From Peptococcaceae bacterium BRH_c23 (GTDB taxonomy: Bacteria; Bacillota_B; Desulfitobacteriia; Desulfitobacteriales; Desulfitobacteriaceae): DNA of 32,362 nt. The first letter of the stretch is position 1. Each line of letters starts with the position of its first letter. The notes beneath the pieces are model-generated. The model had not been told where the DNA came from and ran no database searches. It saw only the letters and a list, made by a program, of their open reading frames with translations. Location: positions 1-32,362 of the forward strand of contig LADV01000344.1 in the NCBI GenBank assembly GCA_000961805.1. The letters are read 5' to 3'. Shown here one piece after another: positions 1 to 6,539 of this stretch. Both the position numbers and the translations under genes were made by a program.

Positions 1-115
1 CAGTTAAAACTTCAATAACATCAATAATTGAGAAAAACCATTTTTCTTGTTCTTCATGCCATAGAACTCGAACTCTCTTATCTTCAAACAATTTAATCGC
101 ATTCTCTTTATCCAT
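1..115 (-). CDS. BRO-family (Bro-N) protein, N-terminal fragment cut by window edge
   Basis: Thirty-eight codons are visible, starting at an ATG at 115-113 and running off the left edge. The N-terminus (MDKENAIKLFEDKRVRV, then a WFFSIIDVIEVLT segment) looks like the start of BRO-N domain proteins. That family is found in phage antirepressors and in mobile-element genes of Firmicutes and usually binds DNA. A GGGGGA ribosome binding site lies about 7 bases upstream. It follows a broken P-loop gene by 33 bases. The C-terminal domain is outside the window, so the subtype and exact role cannot be told. Confidence 0.6.
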   Translation of the reverse strand, partial: MDKENAIKLFEDKRVRVLWHEEQEKWFFSIIDVIEVLT

Positions 116-148
116 CTTGTATCCCCCACATTTTTAAACTTCCTCTTG

Positions 149-352
149 TTAGTCATCTATATCAAGTCTAAGTAGACCGTCATTTCTCTGTTCATAAATA
201 TATATTCGATAAACTATTCCATTTTCCTCCAAAACGATGACAGAAAACTCCCACTTTTCACCCCGCCATATTGCTTAGCGTATATCATCGCTTATTGCTC
301 GTCCAAGGGTTATCGTACCTGCGCCTGATGCACCAAGAATAATGTATTTCAT
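149..352 (-). pseudogene. Broken P-loop NTPase-like gene
   Basis: Read from the ATG at 352, the frame begins MKYIILGASGAGTITLGRA, which matches the N-terminal Walker A start of small nucleoside/shikimate-kinase-like P-loop ATPases (GASGxGxxTLGRA). It stops at a TAA (275-277) after 25 codons. The same frame then continues for 42 codons to a TAA at 149 with a different-looking, Trp- and Tyr-rich segment (starting AIWRGEKWEF). The two halves do not look like one protein, so this is probably a deletion scar joining two gene remnants. The alternative, one gene with a nonsense mutation, is less likely because 68 codons is too short for a kinase. Confidence 0.45.
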
Positions 353-642
353 TTTGGAAGCGTTTATTGAACTATATATTTTTAAAATTATGCTTATTTA
401 TAAGTGATTGATTTTAATCACTTTATTTGATTTATGCCTCCCGTATCACCTTCATTAGCCTGTGTCAAGTCTTACATAAAAAAATGACTTTCCCATGAAA
501 TCTTTTTGTGCCACAGGAGAGTCAGATAGAACGAATATCTTGTCTGGAAAGCTTCATCCATTCAATCGCAGAATATCTATAGCGGATAAAAGGGAAGCTG
601 GAATCAGAATGGTTTTCTATTGTCTTGTAAACTCGATGCTCT
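353..642. other. Intergenic stretch without a supported gene
   Basis: No convincing coding region is seen here. The stretch contains a small hairpin at 402-423 (8-bp arms AAGTGATT/AATCACTT, 6-base loop) with A/T-rich flanks. At 464-476 there is a TGTCAAGTCTTA word that recurs in the large inverted-repeat element at 4659-4787. A 71-codon open frame on the minus strand (522-737) runs through the attC-like hairpin at 643-747, has no clear ribosome binding site and has no recognisable motif. I do not call it a gene. Confidence 0.5.
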
Positions 643-747
643 CCTAAACCATTCTCTAAATGGAAGTTTAGCGAGCCGGAAAAAGCAGAATTTATTGAAC
701 TAATACGTCTGATATTTCCGGTCATGTCGCAAACCATTTTGTTCTAC
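643..747 (-). repeat. attC-like imperfect hairpin (site 0), downstream of the SEC-C gene
   Basis: On the minus strand a TAGAAC box (746-741) is followed by GTTTGCGA (734-727) and CCGGAAA (721-715). A loop of about 32 bases follows, then TTTCCGG (682-676), TCGCTAAAC (674-666) and a GTTTAGG box (649-643). The arms pair with one unpaired base in the second arm (TCGCtAAAC against GTTTGCGA), which is the extrahelical-base pattern of integron attC sites. The outer boxes fit RYYYAAC...GTTRRRY only loosely. Its inner arm sequence GGTTTGCrACAT is shared with the site at 1667-1743. Confidence 0.4.
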
Positions 748-768
748 TAAGTACCACGCCCCCAGATG

Positions 769-794
769 AAGAGCCGCACGGATGCGGCGGTCTT
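769..794. terminator. Hairpin, possible terminator of the SEC-C gene
   Basis: AAGA-GCCGCA, loop CGGA, TGCGGC-gg-TCTT: a 6-bp GC-rich stem extended by 4 A/T pairs with a two-base bulge. It lies 95 bases past the stop of the minus-strand SEC-C gene. There is no long T-run, so termination is only possible, not shown. Confidence 0.35.
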
Positions 795-888
795 ATACAC
801 TTTTCCATCATTGCTCAATACTCATCTATTCTATGTTACGAGAACTATGAGTTATATGTAGTTTTTTTTCACCAAAATATTATCCTGG

Positions 889-1599
889 TTAAAATTTGTC
901 TTTGAGAGCAACCTCTAGCCGTTGTTTCCACATAGTGATTTCTTGTTCGTCCAATTCAATTACATCCTGTGAACTGTCCAGAATTCTACTGGAGTATAAC
1001 TTTCTATCAGAAGGAGTAGTTTCGATTGGTCCCCAATAGGGAGCGGGGGCAATTCCGTTCGGTACCATCGGATTCTCCAACATTGAATCAATATTACCGT
1101 CGATTAATTGTTCTTCGGAAACTACCCAGGAATGATCCCATTCAAACCTGTTATCCTGGTTATTATGATCGATGTAAGTTGCTTTACCAATATGAACTTC
1201 CGCTGGTTTACCAAGAAAATTGAGGCCATGCCTAAGCAATACTGCAAAATAAATGCACATTTCGGAACGCCCACACCAGTTTTCATCAACTAACTTTGCA
1301 CAGATATCTAAGAGGAAATTCCTAACCTCTAGTACTGGGTTATCACCTATTGACTGTAGTAACCTTGACGGCAAAGGTCGAGTTCCGTCTCTTCTTTGTT
1401 CCTCAATAAGGGATAAGATTTTATCCACATCTTTTTTAGGGATAGAAGATATACTCTGCATCCTGACTGAAGTCCCGAACGAACCAAAATTTGCTCTTTC
1501 GTACTTAATCTGGGTTCCTTGGTTTGGCCAGTGACAACGTTTAAACTTCTTTTCACTGCCGCACCAGCATGGATCATTTCTTCCCGTCTTTAAATCCAT
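889..1599 (-). CDS. SEC-C motif protein with transglutaminase/papain-like domain
   Basis: The 236-aa protein opens with a SEC-C zinc-binding motif at residues 6-23 (GRNDPCWCGSEKKFKRCH; Cys11, Cys13, Cys22 and His23), the metal-binding module known from the SecA C-terminus. The rest (about residues 85-195) has the order of a papain/transglutaminase-like triad: WCGRSEM with Cys109, DHSWVV with His156 and LIDGNI with Asp167. A cysteine-peptidase or amidase-like activity is therefore inferred, not proven. The gene stands alone between two attC-like hairpins. A short perfect hairpin at 1634-1648 (GCAACA/TGTTGC) lies in its leader. The substrate is unknown. Confidence 0.6.
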   Translation of the reverse strand: MDLKTGRNDPCWCGSEKKFKRCHWPNQGTQIKYERANFGSFGTSVRMQSISSIPKKDVDKILSLIEEQRRDGTRPLPSRLLQSIGDNPVLEVRNFLLDICAKLVDENWCGRSEMCIYFAVLLRHGLNFLGKPAEVHIGKATYIDHNNQDNRFEWDHSWVVSEEQLIDGNIDSMLENPMVPNGIAPAPYWGPIETTPSDRKLYSSRILDSSQDVIELDEQEITMWKQRLEVALKDKF

Positions 1600-1666
1600 C
1601 TATATCTCTCCTAATTCCACTCTTTCAAACCGTGCAACACAATGTTGCGCCAATGAATGGTATTTC

Positions 1667-1743
1667 GTAGAACGTCCTGAAGGTTTGCGACTCGGGTTAC
1701 TACCTTCATATTCTCCCCGATGTTGCAAACCCTCTGTTTAGAC
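1667..1743 (-). repeat. attC-like imperfect hairpin (site 1), between HNH and SEC-C genes
   Basis: The minus-strand order is GTCTAAAC (1743-1736), then GGTTTGC (1731-1725), a 4-base internal loop, TCGGG (1720-1716), a 19-base loop, CCCGA (1696-1692), GCAAACC (1688-1682), a short spacer and a GGAC-GTTCTAC end (1677-1667). It starts 32 bases after the HNH stop and ends 67 bases before the SEC-C start, the spacing expected of a cassette attC. The GGACGTT junction word is shared with the site at 2590-2674. The R' box departs from GTTRRRY at two positions. Confidence 0.45.
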
Positions 1744-1775
1744 GCTAGTGCGGCAAAGACTATCTTTCATATATA

Positions 1776-2534
1776 TTAAATACTCATTTTGGTATCTCTA
1801 GATATTAGATTTTCGAGATCGATTTTAATGATAATGGGGTCATCTTCTCTTACAATACTAATGATTGCGATATCCCATAAATCCATAATACCTAAAACTT
1901 CTTGGAGTCTTTTCACTCGTCCAGCGAATACCCAAAATCCATTTGTTTTTAGGTTTTCAATTGATTTTTTCATATTAAACTCTGCATGAATTATCTCTGC
2001 AGGTTCCAGAACGTCTAAAATATTACCGTATAAATCTAACAGTTGGTAAAGTTCTCCTATAAGGTTAACTTCGCCCTGAGTATTTAGTTCTGGTTTCAGA
2101 AGCTGATACAAGTGGGCCCCTCTGAAATAAGACATCAGTTCTTGTCCAGAATCCAATTTTACTAAAAATATTTGTGAGTCATCATGTTCCTCATCGTTAA
2201 TAATTGCCATTCGCAATGTCTCATGAACCCAAGTTTCATGACTACTTTTCATATATTTGAGCCGTTCAACAGTGTATGTGTTTGCCTGATCATCTATCAA
2301 CTTGTGATGATTTTTACATAAAAGTATTAAATTCTCATACTCATCATGATTTACCACTCCAACATAATTTCCCCTTGGTCCATTTCGACTCTTACTGACT
2401 ATATGACATTCGTCACCGACAACTGCCGTTTGTTCTTTAATGCTTCCATCCATAACTAACTCTGTTTTACAGAAAGCACATCTATTCCCTGATTTTGCCC
2501 AGAGTATCTTTCTGGTCTTCTGTAAAATAGTCAT
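1776..2534 (-). CDS. HNH endonuclease family protein
   Basis: The 252-aa protein has an N-terminal HNH (ββα-metal) nuclease domain. Cys19-x2-Cys22 and Cys73-x2-His76 form the zinc knuckles. The catalytic core is DECHIVS with His44, ENLILLC with Asn68, and the adjacent HH pair at 76-77. Residues about 100-252 are a helical and β region with no recognised domain, presumably for target recognition or regulation. It may cut DNA as a stand-alone nuclease, or be the nuclease half of a two-part defence gene whose partner is missing. It is a single-gene unit bounded by the attC-like hairpins at 1667-1743 and 2590-2674. The start ATG sits just after a GGAGAAAAG ribosome binding site. Confidence 0.75.
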   Translation of the reverse strand: MTILQKTRKILWAKSGNRCAFCKTELVMDGSIKEQTAVVGDECHIVSKSRNGPRGNYVGVVNHDEYENLILLCKNHHKLIDDQANTYTVERLKYMKSSHETWVHETLRMAIINDEEHDDSQIFLVKLDSGQELMSYFRGAHLYQLLKPELNTQGEVNLIGELYQLLDLYGNILDVLEPAEIIHAEFNMKKSIENLKTNGFWVFAGRVKRLQEVLGIMDLWDIAIISIVREDDPIIIKIDLENLISRDTKMSI

Positions 2535-2589
2535 AATAACTTTTCTCCTATCAGATGTTTTCCATGCTTTTTAAATGCCCAGCACTTGG

Positions 2590-2674
2590 GTCTAACGTCC
2601 CGAGTATTGCCGACGCGCCCCAACCACATTCATCTTTAAAAAGTGTCGGCAATACTCTGTAAATGATGTTGGTC
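2590..2674 (-). repeat. attC-like hairpin (site 2), the best match to an integron attC
   Basis: On the minus strand a GACCAAC box (2674-2668) and a 10-base spacer lead into the 13-bp arm GAGTATTGCCGAC (2657-2645). A 30-base loop follows, then the exact inverse GTCGGCAATACTC (2614-2602), a spacer and GTTAGAC (2596-2590). GTTAGAC fits the attC R' consensus GTTRRRY exactly, and GACCAAC is close to RYYYAAC. The 85-bp length, box spacing and position 72 bases after one stop and 55 bases before the next start all suit a cassette attC. The arms are perfect and lack the usual extrahelical base. Confidence 0.5.
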
Positions 2675-2686
2675 ACCCCCAGATTC

Positions 2687-2712
2687 AGGAGTCGCCATGG
2701 ACGGCGACTCCT
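2687..2712. terminator. Perfect 10-bp hairpin after the 415-aa gene
   Basis: AGGAGTCGCC and GGCGACTCCT pair perfectly around a 6-base loop. It lies 34 bases past the stop of the minus-strand 415-aa gene and just before the attC-like site. The stem is strong but no T-run follows, so it may be a transcript-stabilising hairpin rather than a true intrinsic terminator. Confidence 0.45.
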
Positions 2713-2746
2713 CAAATCCCGCAAAGCCAATCTTATGCTAAATATA

Positions 2747-3994
2747 TTAATAATAGTGATCCATTTCCGATCGATACTCCGCTTCCATTTCAGCCTTCCA
2801 TTCATTATGTACAGACATCATCGTATTTACAGCACTTAAAAAATATGCCAAATTGCCAAAGAACTTATTAACATTTTCGAAATCAAATTTCTTCTTATTC
2901 TTGAAATGAAAGTCAAGATGCTTATTTGTAGGATATCTAAATTTATCTGAACTTCCATCAACATTGTGAAGTTGAATAATATACTTTTCGACATTAAGCA
3001 TAGTAGTATCCCCTTCTGGAGCATCTGCATGTTCTTCAATTTCATCTTTAATCAAATTCCATAAACCGAGGAGGCTATGCTTTTTATTGCTAATTTGTTT
3101 AAGTGCTTCTTGAGAAGTAAAAGAACACTCTTCAAATAATATTTCTTTTAAAGATAATTCTATGGCGTTTCTATATAAATAACACATTGGGATAAACAAA
3201 ACATCTTTTAAACAAGTATTTTCACAAATTTGTTTATGAAAATACTCCGCAGATTCAGAATATGCTTTAACATAAGGATAAAATTTCTCTAAACTATAAC
3301 TATAGCCTACTACACTCTGACCATAATAACTTCCACCTTCTTCAAGAAGAATTGGTTTATAGTCCTTATAATCAGTACATGAACCAAATTCTTCTTTATA
3401 AAGCGATTCTAATAATTCAAATGCAACTTCCATTTTATTTGCAAAAGCTAATAAATTAATATGCGTCTGTTTATCAAATACAGATGTTATTGAATACTTT
3501 TTAGTCGAATCAAAAATACTGTCTCTTTTTTCAATAAATATCCCAAACGGGTATCTGAAAGAATCTGATGCTTTATCTATTTGATTAATATTATCAAAGT
3601 ATGATATTAGCCAATCATATGCATCCATATCTCTATCTATTAAACTTTGAACGAAACATGTAATAGTCCTCAAAATATCTGATAAATTGTGAAATGTATC
3701 TTTGACAAATGCTTTTCTATCTACTAAATGAACTATATATTTAAAACCAATAGTTTTTAAAATCAACTCAATACTATGTCTATATAAATAAGCTACTGAA
3801 AAAAAATAAGTATCTAACTTGCTTATATCAGCCTTTTCGAAAAGGTGCTCGGTTAGTTTGTGTGCAGATTTATAAAACATTAAAGCATACTCATAAAACT
3901 CCTCATTTAGTTCACTTTTATTATAAACTTCAATAGTATTGCTACCAATAATTCGATAAAAGTCAGCATCTGCGACCGGCCATTTCGTACCCAT
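2747..3994 (-). CDS. Internally duplicated all-helical protein of unknown function
   Basis: I do not recognise this 415-aa protein by name. It is built from two copies of one unit. Residues about 65-150 carry YLYRHSIEL (69-77) and end in DSFRYPF (144-150). Residues about 268-357 carry YLYRNAIEL (272-280) and end in DKFRYPT (350-356), an offset of roughly 204 residues. The predicted helical character and the R-x-x-I-E-L core suggest a HEPN-like helical bundle, but the RxxxxH catalytic motif is not seen. The start has a GGGAAGGA ribosome binding site. The base composition is more AT-rich than its neighbours, consistent with separate transfer. It lies between attC-like sites 2 and 3. Confidence 0.6.
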   Translation of the reverse strand: MGTKWPVADADFYRIIGSNTIEVYNKSELNEEFYEYALMFYKSAHKLTEHLFEKADISKLDTYFFSVAYLYRHSIELILKTIGFKYIVHLVDRKAFVKDTFHNLSDILRTITCFVQSLIDRDMDAYDWLISYFDNINQIDKASDSFRYPFGIFIEKRDSIFDSTKKYSITSVFDKQTHINLLAFANKMEVAFELLESLYKEEFGSCTDYKDYKPILLEEGGSYYGQSVVGYSYSLEKFYPYVKAYSESAEYFHKQICENTCLKDVLFIPMCYLYRNAIELSLKEILFEECSFTSQEALKQISNKKHSLLGLWNLIKDEIEEHADAPEGDTTMLNVEKYIIQLHNVDGSSDKFRYPTNKHLDFHFKNKKKFDFENVNKFFGNLAYFLSAVNTMMSVHNEWKAEMEAEYRSEMDHYY

Positions 3995-4109
3995 TTAAAC
4001 AAATCCTTCCCATACTCTTAGAGATAATATCGAATAAGTGTATCTTGAAAAACTCCAAAGAAATCTACTCAACACGTGCAGGACGCGCGGCGTTTCCTGC
4101 TACAATTCC

Positions 4110-4200
4110 ATTAAACGTTGGATTACCGACAGGTGTCGCAGAGACTTCCAAATCCTTAGAGTGTATACGACATATGTCGGGAATACTCCCTTATCCGTGA
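4110..4200 (-). repeat. attC-like imperfect hairpin (site 3), upstream of the 415-aa gene
   Basis: On the minus strand ATTCCCGACA-TA-TGTCG (4184-4168) and CGACA-CC-TGTCGGTAAT (4138-4122) form paired arms around a loop of about 29 bases. They are followed by CAAC-GTTTAAT (4120-4110). The arm sequence resembles site 2 (GAGTATT.CCGAC). The R'' box is not recognisable, so the left half may have decayed. It would be the 5' boundary of the cassette carrying the 415-aa gene. Confidence 0.35.
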
Positions 4201-4655
4201 ATCTGATTTGAAACATCAACTAGTAAGGTAATTTACGAATTACTGGCAACGGTATAAATATTAATTCAACAAAATAACAAGTATTCCTTCATTTAGGACA
4301 AACAAAAGTGATCCGTATATTCTTATCACTTGAAATATGAAAGGTGATAAATGTAAAATAGCCTTCGCTAAAGACCATCCTACGAATACGTGGTGCCTCT
4401 GCTAACGACGTGTCATTTTACGAACTATACATTCCCGATCATCCCGACTACCTGATTAGCTATTTCTTCTGGAGACATCTAGCAACTACGACACGCATAA
4501 TGTTTGACGAGCTGAGCTTATCTTTTGAGTGTAAAATATCTTAAACTTTACCTATAAACAGCCGGTCGGGTTTATGGATAATCCTGCTAATAAAAATCAA
4601 CTATAATTTTAGGAAAATATTATAAAAAATTAGTTCAAAATTACTAGCACTCTGG
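4201..4655. other. Gene-free stretch between cassette array and IS110 region
   Basis: I see no supported gene here. A 17-codon minus-strand frame (4425-4478, starting MSPEEIANQV) reads like a protein N-terminus, but a stop directly precedes it and a TAG ends it, so at most it is a remnant. The stretch is AT-rich with no clear repeats. Confidence 0.5.
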
Positions 4656-4658
4656 GGT

Positions 4659-4787
4659 AAGACTTGACATGGGACCCTGCATCGGATGCTTGAATGGGTC
4701 GAGGGCTGTGGCTCATAGGATGTATTCCTTTTGGGTAAGCCCCATCCCCTGATTTAGGGTAGCATCCTCGCCCCCATGTCAAGTCTT
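4659..4787. repeat. Large structured inverted-repeat element
   Basis: A perfect 15-bp inverted repeat (AAGACTTGACATGGG at 4659-4673, inverse at 4773-4787) encloses a second nested pair (GGATGCT at 4684-4690, AGCATCC at 4761-4767). The region between is G/C-richer and contains further short complementary tracts. The TGTCAAGTCTTA arm sequence recurs once near 464-476. It may be a MITE-like element, an IS end, or a structured RNA. A 65-codon open frame crossing it (4630-4827, minus) is a by-product of the repeat and is not called. Confidence 0.5.
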
Positions 4788-4891
4788 GCTTTGGGGTCGA
4801 ATTTGATACTGAAAATGGGTACAACAAATCAACCAGACCGAAAGGTATCTTCTGGCCGGTTTCGACTATTTGCCGGAACTTATAAAAGTGA

Positions 4892-6097
4892 TTATGCTGC
4901 CACGTATGACTCTTTCACTCTGGCATAGTAAATGCGCAGAAATTTATTTAATGCTGCGATTTTGGCAACCTTTTTATGCTTCCCTTCAGTTTCTTTCTTG
5001 AGCATATACTGGTAAACTGCGCCATCTTCAGACGGCTTATGAATCTTTATGCACGTCATAATTTCATATCCTGTTTTACGTAAGGACGCCGAGCCACGTT
5101 TGGATATGCTTCGCTTTGTAGCTGTGAAGTTGCCTGATTGAAACGGTGGTGCATCAAGGCCGGCAAACGCAATCAAGGCTCCAGCACTATGAAAGCGTCG
5201 TACATCTCCTATCTCTGCGATAAGCCTTGGGCCAAGTATCTCACCTACTCCGGGCATAGCCATGACGACATCATATTCCATTAAGGACTTTGCCAACGCT
5301 CTCATCCGTGCTAGAATACTGGCAAGGGTCGTGTCTATCATGTGCAGGACCTTAACAGCTTCCTCTACGAGCATTTTGGTCGATGGTGTATTGGAAGACA
5401 GAGTAGGGATGCCATCCAGTGCAAGGGCGTAGATTTTCTTCGCTTTCTCAGTGCTGGCTCGGTATCCTTTACTTTTAACCCAAGTGTTATAGTTGTTGAT
5501 GAATTCAGACTGTGATTTACAGGTGATGTTGTCGAAGTGCCAGTATTCCTTTACAAAGTCACATAATTTATCTTGATCTGGCATATCAGATCGATTTCGA
5601 AGTAGAGTTTTAATCCCCGGCATTGTTCGATCCAGGAGATTTGTCAGCGTTTGTTTGGTATGGATACGCATAGACATATAGCTTAAGTATTGTCGATTGA
5701 GCGTTTTTAGCTCATCATACACATCCGCCGTTGGCGAGTAGTCTACGAGATGATACCAGTGATCGAAACCAAAATTCGCTATCTTAATAGCATCAAGCTT
5801 GTCCGTCTTGCCTTTACGGATGGCAACATTAATATACTTGCTCATTACCAGCGGATTAATAACAGCGACAAATATACCACGATCTTTGAGATATGTTAGT
5901 ACCGGATAGTGGTAGGCTCCGGTCGACTCCATAACTACACGGGTTTCCTCCGTAAGTTTATTGATCCGATCTACCAGGTGTTTCAAGTCACTTTCCGTGT
6001 GTTTTACTTCAAAGGGCTTATGAATTTTCTCGCCATATGGCTTCATAAAACAGACTGTACTTTTCCCTTTTGAGACGTCAATCCCCACGCTAATCAT
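4892..6097 (-). CDS. IS110-family transposase (DEDD/Tnp recombinase)
   Basis: The 401-aa protein has an N-terminal RuvC-like DEDD domain with Asp7 (GIDVSKGKS), Glu57 (VVMESTGAYH), Asp99 and Asp102 (GKTDKLDA). The C-terminal Tnp domain has the MPGVGEILGPRLIAEIGD helix-hairpin-helix-like segment (281-298) and the conserved Ser of PPFQSGNF at 321. IS110 enzymes insert and excise the element through RNA-guided recombination. The start at 6097 is chosen over one 33 bases upstream because a GGAGGAG ribosome binding site lies 7 bases before it. The length is normal and the frame is intact, so the element may be active. Confidence 0.92.
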   Translation of the reverse strand: MISVGIDVSKGKSTVCFMKPYGEKIHKPFEVKHTESDLKHLVDRINKLTEETRVVMESTGAYHYPVLTYLKDRGIFVAVINPLVMSKYINVAIRKGKTDKLDAIKIANFGFDHWYHLVDYSPTADVYDELKTLNRQYLSYMSMRIHTKQTLTNLLDRTMPGIKTLLRNRSDMPDQDKLCDFVKEYWHFDNITCKSQSEFINNYNTWVKSKGYRASTEKAKKIYALALDGIPTLSSNTPSTKMLVEEAVKVLHMIDTTLASILARMRALAKSLMEYDVVMAMPGVGEILGPRLIAEIGDVRRFHSAGALIAFAGLDAPPFQSGNFTATKRSISKRGSASLRKTGYEIMTCIKIHKPSEDGAVYQYMLKKETEGKHKKVAKIAALNKFLRIYYARVKESYVAA

Positions 6098-6169
6098 ACT
6101 ACTCCTCCAAATATGTTTGTTGGCATCCATCCTCGCTTATTACCCATTCATATTGGTTAGTTACACGAA

Positions 6170-6345
6170 AGCCTCAACGGTTTCAACCTGCTGAACCGAA
6201 TGCACATAACAAGGGGATGGCTGGCTGATTATCCTACGGATGCGAAATCCAATGCGAAGTACGCCAGGCCATTTCCCCCTATTATAAGTAAATAAGCACA
6301 AGCATCCAATCCGTTCATCGGATCGTTTACTCGTACTTATATAGT
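6170..6345 (-). ncRNA. Candidate IS110 bridge RNA
   Basis: This non-coding leader precedes the transposase. It folds into an interrupted long stem: GGGGA-TGGC-TGGC (6213-6225) pairs with GCCA-GGCCA-TTTCCCC (6263-6278) around a loop of about 37 bases. A second nested structure has ATAAGTA (6284-6290) pairing with TACTTAT (6334-6340) and an inner ATCCG/CGGAT hairpin (6309-6323). A small CGGTT/AACCG hairpin lies at 6178-6198. Two stem-loops with large internal loops upstream of the transposase are the known architecture of IS110 bridge RNAs, where the loops recognise target and donor DNA. The transcript ends are inferred. Confidence 0.5.
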
Positions 6346-6539
6346 ACCAATACGAGGTTCAAGCTCTAGTGTATCACTGAGGTTGAAGCGAATTATAGGA
6401 AAAGATTCATAATTCCATCATTATTTAATTTCTGATTCTTCATGCTTAAAAATTCCCCTAACATCTGTGTTAAAGACAATCTAACTATTTTGTAATGTCT
6501 CACAGAATTTCTTAAAGCTTTTTTAAAATCCCAAATGCA
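6346..6539. other. Gene-free stretch between IS110 leader and broken kinase
   Basis: No gene is seen. The sequence is AT-rich and contains the presumed left end of the IS110 element and the 3' untranslated region of the central operon. I find no clear intrinsic terminator; TTAAAGCTTTTTTAA at about 6513-6527 is only a weak palindromic T-rich tract. Confidence 0.4.

Larger units (their letters stand above)
4892..6345 (-). mobile_element. IS110-family insertion sequence (ends not resolved)
   Basis: The element comprises the intact transposase plus the structured leader that would encode its bridge RNA. IS110 elements usually lack clear terminal inverted repeats and target duplications, so the exact ends cannot be read from one copy. 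The left part of the structured inverted repeat at 4659-4787 could belong to its right end. It separates the attC-like array from the defence operon. Confidence 0.7.

Noticed and set aside
522..737. 71-codon minus-strand open frame
   Set aside because: No ribosome binding site or recognisable motif, and it runs through the attC-like hairpin at 643-747.
2551..2805. 84-codon minus-strand open frame
   Set aside because: It overlaps the end of the 415-aa gene in another frame and covers two inverted repeats in the intergenic space; no protein-like signature.
643..4200. Treating the intergenic hairpins only as transcription terminators
   Set aside because: They lack T-runs, have long loops and share outer boxes; true terminator-like hairpins (769-794, 2687-2712) lie beside them separately.
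4630..4827. 65-codon minus-strand open frame
   Set aside because: It lies across the nested inverted repeat at 4659-4787; its composition follows from the repeat.
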